DNA of 41,153 nt from the NCBI GenBank assembly GCA_024275255.1, contig JAJRZL010000164.1, forward strand, positions 1 through 41,153, read 5' to 3'. Within the stretch, counting starts at the first letter, position 1; every line of letters begins with the position of its first letter. The notes below the pieces were generated by a model. It saw nothing but the letters and a program-made list of their open reading frames with translations, did no database searches and was not told the origin of the DNA. Made by a program: the position numbers and the translations under genes. Of the stretch, positions 34,566 through 41,153 are shown one piece after another. Source of the DNA: Candidatus Zixiibacteriota bacterium (GTDB lineage Bacteria > Zixibacteria > MSB-5A5 > GN15 > FEB-12).

Positions 34566-34610
34566 TAGAGTTTTTCCAATAAATTAACACCCTGTTATTA
34601 GTTTTCGCAG

Positions 34611-34652
34611 GTCGGTGTTCCGAATCCGCCGAAGGCAGATGGGAAACCCGAC
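34611..34652. repeat. Imperfect palindrome, possibly a REP-like extragenic element
   Basis: GTCGG/CCGAC outer arms, TTCC/GGAA inner arms, and a small GCC-GAA-GGC hairpin at the tip, all within 42 bases. It is not followed by a U-tract. Only one copy is in the window, so the repeat call is a guess from its layout. Confidence 0.35.
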
Positions 34653-34811
34653 ATATTCAAGGTTTACTGTTTATTTATATACAAAAAAATATGTTGGGGT
34701 TTTATTACACTTCCAAAAGCACTTACCCACATTAATTTTCTCAACAAATCTGCTGATTGATGCCCCCATAGAAATAATTACAAATGTACCAAGCTATGTT
34801 CCAACTATCCA

Positions 34812-37544
34812 TCACAACATATAGTAACATGGTTCGGGACCACCACTGAACAAGTATGCCACCAGATAGGTAAGGTCGGCAACATTGATATCATCCAGAC
34901 AATCAATATTGCCTGCTTCATACGGTATCGGATCGGGTCCACCGCTGAACAGGAACGCTACCAGATACGTAAGGTCGGCAACGTTTAATCCCGGTTCACC
35001 ATCCATATCACCCGCCTGTGCCCATTGATACCCGGTATTATGAAACAGCACAGCTTCGTTGTTGGATATAACATGCTCCGGGGGAACACCATTGTTGTAG
35101 TAGCTCAAGGCATGACATTCAAATTCCGAGATACCCACCAGGGCGGTCAATTCCAAGCCGCTAACCCCAACATCACGGTATTGATAGATAATATCCCCGA
35201 AACGAGTAAGGATTATTTCAAAGTTCATGGTGGTATCACCAAACTGGTTAAAATTCGCCGGGTGATACCATTCGATAACAAGCATGTCATTGGCAGGACT
35301 TTGGTAAATATAAATCCCGCCATCGGCAACCGTCCCCTCATCAAAGATTAAATCAGCCCAGAAAGGAGCAATAAAGGTTTCAAAGGGTGCTCCCGGCACT
35401 TCAAGACCGCTATAAAACCCACCAATATTGAGATTAGAGTCAGTAAACGAAATCGCACCGTTTACACCGATAAATACTTCCGTATAACTGGTGTCATAAA
35501 AGGGAAAGCTGAAATTAATATCCCAGGGACCGGTCGTGCCATCATCAAGCGGATTTGTTCCCGATGAATAAAAAAGCGATGAGGGAACCTTAAACCCGAT
35601 ATCCTTTGCAGAAATCCAGTTATATGACGGCCCCCCCGTATCGACGGATGAAACGGCGATATATGTGGTATCAAAACAAGGAACTTCGAGAAACACCGGC
35701 ACGTACAACAACGAGTCGAGTACCCCTCCGGTGAGCCCCCAGCTTATTTCAAGGACTCCGGTATATTTCTCCACCCGGTCAGGTATTACGGAGGCATCTA
35801 CTGTCACTGCGATTGTTATAGAATCTGAGGGCGCAATAGTGCCGGTATTTGGTGTTGCTATCAGCCAGTTTTCCCCGACCCGTTTGGTAAGAGAGTCATT
35901 GTCGTTTATCTGAAAATCAAACGCTTCCGTTGTGGAACGGTTATGTAAAACAATATTCATTATCGCTTGAGAACCCTCATCAAGAGTGGTATCAAGGAAT
36001 AGTGGATTCACATAGAGTGATGGTGGTCCGGTAAGGGTTGCTATGGCAGCCTGAAGGTCTGGAAGGGGTCCGATATGTTCAGTCGTATCACCCATTTGAG
36101 GAGAACCGGTTGCAACCAGCACATCACGGATCTGGTCGGATGTCATCGGTACGCCACCGTAGGTTGCTTTATAATATCCCTGAAGACAGGCAACTGCTCC
36201 GGTAACTATTGGTGATGCCGATGAAGTCCCGCTGAATGCTGCTGTGTAGTACTGGTTCTCATCACCATTACCGTCAAACAAACCACCATATCCGGTAGTG
36301 TACACACCGGAACCATATCCTTGTAAATTTACTCGTTCACCGTAGTTTGAAAAATCCTGACGCCAGCGACTGTTAAGTGATGCCGCGGGGTATCCGGCTC
36401 CGACAATAATAGCATGGGAGTTTCGGTACGTGGTATCGAACAATGCACCATAGATAGTTGTATCGTCAAAATTCTCGGCACCATTTCCTGCAGCCTCAAC
36501 AACAGTAATCCCCTTTGCCCAGGCATACTGGATAGCATCGTAGTTTGCCTGCCAGTATTCCATACAGACATATCCGAGCTGATCGGGGCGGGATTGAAAA
36601 TCGTAGTGCGGACCGGGAGCATGTAATTCAATCAGGATAACATCACCGGCTTCCAACGAATCAATGGCAATGTAAAGTGCCGCTGCTGTCGAAATAGAGC
36701 CAATAGAAACCATCCGGATATCCGCTACGGGGCAGATACCGGTAACACCATAACCATTGTCACCAGCAATCAATTCCCCGATAACAGCCGTTCCGTGGTT
36801 CCGCCAGCTAATATCATTCAGTTCCACCCCACCGATTAACCCACCAACTGCTTTGTCCAAATCTTCATGGGTCTCCTGCCAGGCGCCTTCAATATCAACA
36901 ATCGTAACTCCTGCGCCATCACCACCCGGCAGGGTATTGGCGTAGTCGGCATCAATCCCACTGGGCGCAGCTTCCCTATAATCCTGGTTCGGTTGGTAAT
37001 CTGGTGTGGGCGGGTCGATATCCCCAGCAGGTTCCGGTGAAGGCTCCACATACGCTATTTCTACGATATCGAGTTTGTTCAACCGATTAACCAGCGCTTC
37101 CGCTTCAGCGACACTGGTAACAGTAATTTCATAGTAATTATTCAAATCCGCCAGTTCATGTTTTGATTGTAATTGCAAGACAGTACGAGCCTGTTCAAGT
37201 CTATCCTCAGGGGCAACCCTAAATAGCCGCTTCAGATTACTGAACGTAACATACTCATATACAATAGGTTCTATACCTGCTATACTCCCGCCTTTTCTAT
37301 CGACAAGCTTCCCTGCTTGTAATCGGACTGAGTATGAATCTCGAAATTTTACAACCACACGGTCAATTGAAGCTTCCGAATGTATTGTTACAAGTGTCGG
37401 TTTTTCAGGAAGTTGGCGTTTGACTAATGGATACAGTTCATGACTACCCTGTTGTTGCCGAGCAGCTTCACTTACTGGAGCAATTATCAGAATTATTATG
37501 GCGACAGACAACAAGGAAAGCAGTGCTATATTTCGAGATGACAT
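34812..37544 (-). CDS. Secreted subtilisin-like (S8) protease with C-terminal dockerin
   Basis: A 910-residue exported protease. ATG at 37544 with GGAGG 4-5 bases upstream; signal peptide about 1-28 (ending VSEAA). A prodomain-like region runs to about 170. The triad is Asp217 in VTIVDIEGAW, His250 in RNHGTAVIGE and Ser441 in FSGTSSASP, with oxyanion Asn354 in EAAGNGAEN. The Asp motif is unusual: DIEGAW replaces the common DTGV. After the catalytic domain come an Ig-like module (about 503-600), a nidogen-like beta domain (about 640-835) and two dockerin repeats (about 844-907, GDMDGEPG and GNIDCLDD; the second has Leu at a calcium-loop position). It likely cleaves extracellular protein; the dockerin partner is unknown. 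Confidence 0.93.
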   Translation of the reverse strand: MSSRNIALLSLLSVAIIILIIAPVSEAARQQQGSHELYPLVKRQLPEKPTLVTIHSEASIDRVVVKFRDSYSVRLQAGKLVDRKGGSIAGIEPIVYEYVTFSNLKRLFRVAPEDRLEQARTVLQLQSKHELADLNNYYEITVTSVAEAEALVNRLNKLDIVEIAYVEPSPEPAGDIDPPTPDYQPNQDYREAAPSGIDADYANTLPGGDGAGVTIVDIEGAWQETHEDLDKAVGGLIGGVELNDISWRNHGTAVIGELIAGDNGYGVTGICPVADIRMVSIGSISTAAALYIAIDSLEAGDVILIELHAPGPHYDFQSRPDQLGYVCMEYWQANYDAIQYAWAKGITVVEAAGNGAENFDDTTIYGALFDTTYRNSHAIIVGAGYPAASLNSRWRQDFSNYGERVNLQGYGSGVYTTGYGGLFDGNGDENQYYTAAFSGTSSASPIVTGAVACLQGYYKATYGGVPMTSDQIRDVLVATGSPQMGDTTEHIGPLPDLQAAIATLTGPPSLYVNPLFLDTTLDEGSQAIMNIVLHNRSTTEAFDFQINDNDSLTKRVGENWLIATPNTGTIAPSDSITIAVTVDASVIPDRVEKYTGVLEISWGLTGGVLDSLLYVPVFLEVPCFDTTYIAVSSVDTGGPSYNWISAKDIGFKVPSSLFYSSGTNPLDDGTTGPWDINFSFPFYDTSYTEVFIGVNGAISFTDSNLNIGGFYSGLEVPGAPFETFIAPFWADLIFDEGTVADGGIYIYQSPANDMLVIEWYHPANFNQFGDTTMNFEIILTRFGDIIYQYRDVGVSGLELTALVGISEFECHALSYYNNGVPPEHVISNNEAVLFHNTGYQWAQAGDMDGEPGLNVADLTYLVAFLFSGGPDPIPYEAGNIDCLDDINVADLTYLVAYLFSGGPEPCYYML

Positions 37545-37625
37545 AAGTCCTCCACTATGGCGGTAATCTTCATGTAATGTACGGTCTGCGAGAACAAAAA
37601 CGCAGGAGTATTAAGGTTGTCATTG

Positions 37626-37655
37626 GTAATATAACTCCAACCACAATAATGTCAA
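37626..37655 (-). promoter_or_regulatory. Promoter of the subtilase gene
   Basis: Minus strand: perfect -35 TTGACA (37650-37655), 18-base spacer, -10 TATTAC (37626-37631). The leader to 37544 would be about 75 nt. Confidence 0.5.
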
Positions 37656-37702
37656 TATGTTATCTATTACCAATATCGGCAGGTAAAGCCGGGACAGAAG
37701 AT

Positions 37703-39124
37703 TTATATATCTATTATTTTGGGAGCTTTTATTTCAAAACGCTGCTTACCGTTCATATTCGGTACTTTTATCGGGTATTTCCCTGAAAAACAACTTGAGC
37801 AAAACGTCGTATCCGGCAGGGATTTCATCGACAGCATCCCCTTCAAAGATAAATAGCGCAGGGAATCAACCTCGAGGTATTTTTCTATCTCCTCAACGGT
37901 CATCCGGTGAGCAATTAGTTCTTTTTTCGTGGGCATATCTATCCCGAAGAAACATGGAGATACTATCGGCGGTGAAGAAACCCGGAAATGAATTTCCTTT
38001 GCCCTGGCTTCCCGGATTATTTTCACTAACTTCTTAGATGTTGTCCCTCGAACAATGGAATCATCAACCACCACCACCCGTTTTCCCTTGAGCACTCCTT
38101 TTACCGGATTGAACTTCACCTTTACATCGAGGTCACGTATTTTCTGCTGAGGGTCAATAAATGTTCTCCCAACATAATGGTTACGGATAAGCCCGATTTC
38201 AAACCTGATACCGGATTCCTCGGCATATCCCAACGTGGCGGTATTGGCTGAGTCGGGAATCCCAATAACAATATCAGCATCAACCGGACTTTCCTGAGCC
38301 AGTAACCGACCGAGACGGCGACGGACTTTGTCAACATTTTCACCGAACACGATGGAATCGGGACGAGAGAAATAAATATATTCAAAAATACAACAGGCAT
38401 GTTTTGTTTTCTTGAACGGATGAAGCGATTTCAAGTTGTGCTGTGAAATTTCCAATACTTCACCGGGTTCGATATCACGAACATAACGGGCTCCGATAAG
38501 ATCAAAAGCACAGGTTTCCGACGCCACCACCCATGCTCGTTGATATTTCCCCAGTGCCAGCGGACGGAAACCATACGGATCACGAGCAGCGATAATGGTA
38601 TCTTCAGTTAAAAAGAGCAAAGAATATGCGCCCCGTACATACCTGAGGGCATCGCAAATACGCTCCAGTCTTGTTTTCTTTGAAGAACGGGCGGCAAGAT
38701 GCAGAATTATCTCGGTATCGGAAGTCGTTTGAAAAATGGAGCCTCTGCGGTCAAGTCGTTCGCGTAGTTCGGCGGAGTTGGTCAGGTTGCCGTTATGCGC
38801 AATAGCAGTATAACGGGAACGATTTGTTATCAGAAACGGCTGTATATTTATAAGTGATGAAGCGCCGGTCGTACTGTACCGGGTATGACCGATTGCTATT
38901 TTCCCCGACAGGTTTTGCAGGATTTCTTTATTGGAGAAAACTTCCGACACCCGCCCCATTCCTCGATGGTAATGAATCGTCCCCTTGTTAGAAGTAACAA
39001 TACCGGCAGACTCCTGCCCGCGATGTTGCAGGGCATATAATCCCAGGTATGTTAATTCTGCAGCTTTGGTATGTCCGGTGATACCAAAGATACCACATTC
39101 GTCATGTATCATAGCTTCTAACAT
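37703..39124 (-). CDS. purF: Amidophosphoribosyltransferase
   Basis: First committed enzyme of purine synthesis: glutamine and PRPP give phosphoribosylamine. 473 residues from ATG at 39124; a GTG at 39130 adds two. The glutaminase nucleophile Cys10 is in DECGIFGITGH after a 9-residue propeptide that would be removed, as in Bacillus PurF. PRPP loop: VVVVDDSIVRGTTS. The four Cys expected for the [4Fe-4S] cluster of the Bacillus type are in HACCIFEYIYF, VSPCFFGID and TFCSSCFSGKYP. So this should be the iron-sulfur, self-processing form rather than the E. coli type. No other pur genes are adjacent. Confidence 0.96.
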   Translation of the reverse strand: MLEAMIHDECGIFGITGHTKAAELTYLGLYALQHRGQESAGIVTSNKGTIHYHRGMGRVSEVFSNKEILQNLSGKIAIGHTRYSTTGASSLINIQPFLITNRSRYTAIAHNGNLTNSAELRERLDRRGSIFQTTSDTEIILHLAARSSKKTRLERICDALRYVRGAYSLLFLTEDTIIAARDPYGFRPLALGKYQRAWVVASETCAFDLIGARYVRDIEPGEVLEISQHNLKSLHPFKKTKHACCIFEYIYFSRPDSIVFGENVDKVRRRLGRLLAQESPVDADIVIGIPDSANTATLGYAEESGIRFEIGLIRNHYVGRTFIDPQQKIRDLDVKVKFNPVKGVLKGKRVVVVDDSIVRGTTSKKLVKIIREARAKEIHFRVSSPPIVSPCFFGIDMPTKKELIAHRMTVEEIEKYLEVDSLRYLSLKGMLSMKSLPDTTFCSSCFSGKYPIKVPNMNGKQRFEIKAPKIIDI

Positions 39125-39158
39125 ACACACTCACTACGTGTAAATTTAAGAAGCGTAC

Positions 39159-39187
39159 AATCTATTCCCGCCAAAGCAAAATGTCAA
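39159..39187 (-). promoter_or_regulatory. Promoter of purF
   Basis: Minus strand: perfect -35 TTGACA (39182-39187), 17-base spacer, -10 TAGATT (39159-39164). The start would be about 39152, giving a leader of nearly 30 nt. No PurR-like or guanine-riboswitch structure is visible. Confidence 0.52.
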
Positions 39188-39277
39188 CGATCCCTTAACG
39201 ATTATTTTCCTGTTACCTGAAATAAACCTGAAAAAAGCTGTGGAAAAGTGCCATGATTTTTGAAAAAAACTGGCGGA

Positions 39278-39306
39278 TTGTAAAATTTCGTTGTATTATC
39301 TTATAA
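39278..39306 (+). promoter_or_regulatory. Promoter of the GAF-HisKA gene
   Basis: TTGTAA (39278-39283), 17-base spacer, TTATAA (39301-39306). Predicted start about 39313, leaving a leader of some 80 nt that contains a hairpin at 39341-39374. Confidence 0.45.
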
Positions 39307-39391
39307 GTTACAAGGTCTTCAAATTGTACCTATCTTGCGTCTACGGTCTGCATGTGCAATACCGGACGGCGTAGGGAGAAGATAAAATAAA

Positions 39392-40180
39392 ATGACGATA
39401 GATTCGCAAAGCAGGTTTGAAATTATCCGCCAGATGGCGGTTGATGGTACTCATGGCGAAGATTTTAATAATGTTGCATATACTGCCCTTGCTCAAACAG
39501 CGACGTCAGCAAATTTGAAAGCCGCGGCACTTATTCTCTGGGATGAGAAACGGGAGCCGACTCTCACTGTCAGTTTTGCTGCCGAAGAAGCCGATAAAGA
39601 CAAGTTGCTGACCCTTGAAAAAGATTTATACGATACCCTTCGCCGTAATAGACAATTAAGTTCCGCCTATATGTCTTTTGACGGACAAGTACCGTTGCAC
39701 TCGTTTACCCTTCCCCTCAAATACCGGGACCAGTCATTCGGGGCTGTTATCGGGTTGCAGGAAGGCACACAAAGTATTATTTCGGAAAATGTATTTCTCG
39801 AAGCCCTGACCGCCCTACTGGCACTCAATTATGCGGCAGCATCGGCAACCAAGGAAATAACGATACCACGAGAAGCACTCGATCAGGAACGGTTGGGTGG
39901 TATTGTAGAAACAGCCATCACTGTCAACCACGAAGTAAACAACCCGTTGACTGCTATTCTCGGTAATGTCCAATTATTATTGTTCAAACGTGATGATCTC
40001 GATGACGAGTTGAAGCAAAAGCTGAAAGTTATCGAGGAATCGGCATTAAAAATCAAGGACATCACCAAGCGATTGATGCACATCACCACACCAAAATCTG
40101 TGGAATACACGAAAGGGACCACGATGCTGGACCTTTCCGATGACTCGGAGCAAGACGGTAAAAGCGGTTCCTCCGTGTAG
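39392..40180 (+). CDS. GAF-HisKA protein lacking a histidine-kinase ATPase domain
   Basis: A 262-residue cytoplasmic protein. AGGGAG lies about 13 bases before the ATG. Residues 22-150 look like a GAF sensor domain (FNNVAYTALAQTATSANLKAAALILW, then FGAVIGLQ). Residues 168-231 are a dimerisation/phosphoacceptor domain with His180 in VNHEVNNPLTAILGNVQLLL, the HExxNPL box of histidine kinases. The chain then ends with an acidic, Ser-rich tail; there are no N, G1, F or G2 boxes and the convergent gene begins one base later. So it cannot phosphorylate itself. It could be a phosphotransfer or dimerising partner for another kinase. No response regulator is in the window. Confidence 0.83.
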   Translation: MTIDSQSRFEIIRQMAVDGTHGEDFNNVAYTALAQTATSANLKAAALILWDEKREPTLTVSFAAEEADKDKLLTLEKDLYDTLRRNRQLSSAYMSFDGQVPLHSFTLPLKYRDQSFGAVIGLQEGTQSIISENVFLEALTALLALNYAAASATKEITIPREALDQERLGGIVETAITVNHEVNNPLTAILGNVQLLLFKRDDLDDELKQKLKVIEESALKIKDITKRLMHITTPKSVEYTKGTTMLDLSDDSEQDGKSGSSV

Positions 40181-40181
40181 G

Positions 40182-41000
40182 CTAAAACCTATCAATATAT
40201 GTCAAACGGATTTCGCGGGTAAATGTCTCCGACTCCCGCCTGTTTTCCAGCAAGTCTTTTAACACCGCTTCTATTTCAAGGTTTTCGGTAAAGAGCCATT
40301 TAATGGAAAAGTTCAGGTATCCCCTGCCTTTCCCTGCAAACGTATAAGGAGCCCCATTCGGTAGTGATGACCGGTCATCGTTGAGAGCGGCATCCCATTC
40401 CAATAACAGCGCAAGGTTATAACGGAACGTGGCATCAAAACCAAGGAAGAAATTCAAATCTTTTTCATCATCAACATCATTCTCAAGGGAATAGTTTACT
40501 CCGACATGCCAGCCAGAGGTCCACTCATAGAAATAAAAGCTCCTGCTGGCAACTAGGTAAAACCCGCGGGATTCGAACGTGTATCGCTGCATGGCTTCGT
40601 TCCAGGCGCCATGCCCCTGCGATGAAAACCCGACCGAAACCGCCGGGAAATATTCCAGCTCATCTATCACACGAAATTTAATGTTGAACTCTATTGACGG
40701 TGACCAGTTCGGGCTTTTATTGGATATAATATCCTCTCCACCAAACGAGATACCCATTGTCAACCGGTTCGACAATCCAATATCGGTATATCCCAAAGCT
40801 CCGCCGTTGGGATAAAAGTGAGCGCTGATACTGTAATATGCTCTCGGTAATGTCCCGGCAGTAGGCATATCCACCAATACTCGTGGGGGGACATCATAGA
40901 GAGTCGAAGGAATCGAGGCATCGTTACCCTGTCCTGAAACCACTGTCGCACTACCAAGCAACCACCCACATATCATAAAACAGGCAATATATTTTTTCAT
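40182..41000 (-). CDS. Predicted outer-membrane beta-barrel protein, YjbH-like pattern
   Basis: A 272-residue exported protein. The ATG at 41000 is supported by GAGGTG 7 bases upstream; the frame runs on to 41141 without a ribosome site. The signal peptide covers about 1-24 (ending VVSGQ). The mature chain has repeated amphipathic strands with GLSNRLTMGISFGGED, FPAVSVGFSSQG and FYLVASRSFYFYEW, resembling the YjbH/outer-membrane barrel proteins found beside exopolysaccharide genes, by pattern only. It ends EIRLTYIDRF, with the terminal Phe preferred by the barrel-assembly machinery. It is convergent with the GAF-HisKA gene with a single base between stops. Confidence 0.78.
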   Translation of the reverse strand: MKKYIACFMICGWLLGSATVVSGQGNDASIPSTLYDVPPRVLVDMPTAGTLPRAYYSISAHFYPNGGALGYTDIGLSNRLTMGISFGGEDIISNKSPNWSPSIEFNIKFRVIDELEYFPAVSVGFSSQGHGAWNEAMQRYTFESRGFYLVASRSFYFYEWTSGWHVGVNYSLENDVDDEKDLNFFLGFDATFRYNLALLLEWDAALNDDRSSLPNGAPYTFAGKGRGYLNFSIKWLFTENLEIEAVLKDLLENRRESETFTREIRLTYIDRF

Positions 41001-41153
41001 GGCATTCACCTCTATCCTTTCTATACCATTCGAATAAATATCTGCAACTCGAAGGTATATACAGGATTTTTTAACACGTTTCATCGGTACTACACCGTTA
41101 CAATATAGAGGATATCTCATTTTCAAACGATGAGTCAACAAAAACAGGAGAGC

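Larger units (their letters stand above)
34505..34811. other. Convergent intergenic region with a structured element
   Basis: About 300 bases between the DUF1573 gene and the subtilase. It holds the plus-strand terminator at 34532-34565 and an imperfect palindrome at 34611-34652. No gene is supported, and I see no clear terminator for the subtilase. Confidence 0.5.

Overview
This window looks like chromosomal DNA from an uncultured bacterium of the FCB group, most likely candidate phylum Zixibacteria or a close relative. That placement is an inference. It rests on three secreted proteins ending in paired dockerin repeats of the DLTYLVxYLFxGGP type, on BACON-like and Big_1-like secreted modules, on Gram-negative features (ExbB/ExbD/TonB, lipoproteins, predicted outer-membrane barrels), and on the housekeeping gene set. 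I saw no rRNA, tRNA, CRISPR array, transposase or phage gene. About thirty genes are supported; most have a clear Shine-Dalgarno site, and several have TTGACA-like promoters and U-tailed terminators.

Layout. 1-5072: two secreted dockerin proteins on the minus strand, an M1 metallopeptidase and a cohesin-like/BACON protein. 5477-10899: a Lon family protease with a degenerate ATPase site, and a Ski2/Hel308-like helicase fused to a winged helix, both minus. 10991-12215: a tiny zinc-ribbon protein and a TonB paralogue. 12554-18275: an envelope-energisation operon reading TPR protein, unknown membrane protein, ExbB/TolQ, ExbD, ExbD, TonB. 18393-19996: a 61-residue membrane protein and a secreted protein built of three TonB_C-like repeats. 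20113-23450 (plus): a lipid-linked oligosaccharide flippase-like protein and a Kef-type antiporter. 23484-27763 (minus): acetyl-CoA synthetase, acetate kinase and 3-hydroxyacyl-CoA dehydrogenase. 28012-34504 (plus): an outer-membrane protein, an Ig-like lipoprotein, a cyclophilin lipoprotein, then dxr-rseP-lepB and a DUF1573 protein. 34812-37544 (minus): a subtilisin-like protease with dockerin. 37703-39124 (minus): purF. 39392-40180 (plus): a GAF-HisKA protein without an ATPase domain. 40182-41000 (minus): a predicted outer-membrane barrel protein.

Common theme: much of the window serves the cell envelope, through energy transduction to the outer membrane, signal peptide and site-2 proteolysis, secreted proteases and lipoproteins. 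The rest is central acetate/acyl-CoA metabolism, isoprenoid and purine synthesis. The observations most worth following are the Lon homologue with an intact peptidase dyad but altered Walker A, Walker B, sensor 1 and sensor 2 positions; the free-standing zinc ribbon resembling the tail of B12-dependent ribonucleotide reductase, behind a promoter whose spacer holds a palindrome; the helicase-OmpR-type winged-helix fusion; the HisKA-only protein; and the triple TonB_C protein next to the Ton/Tol-like operon.
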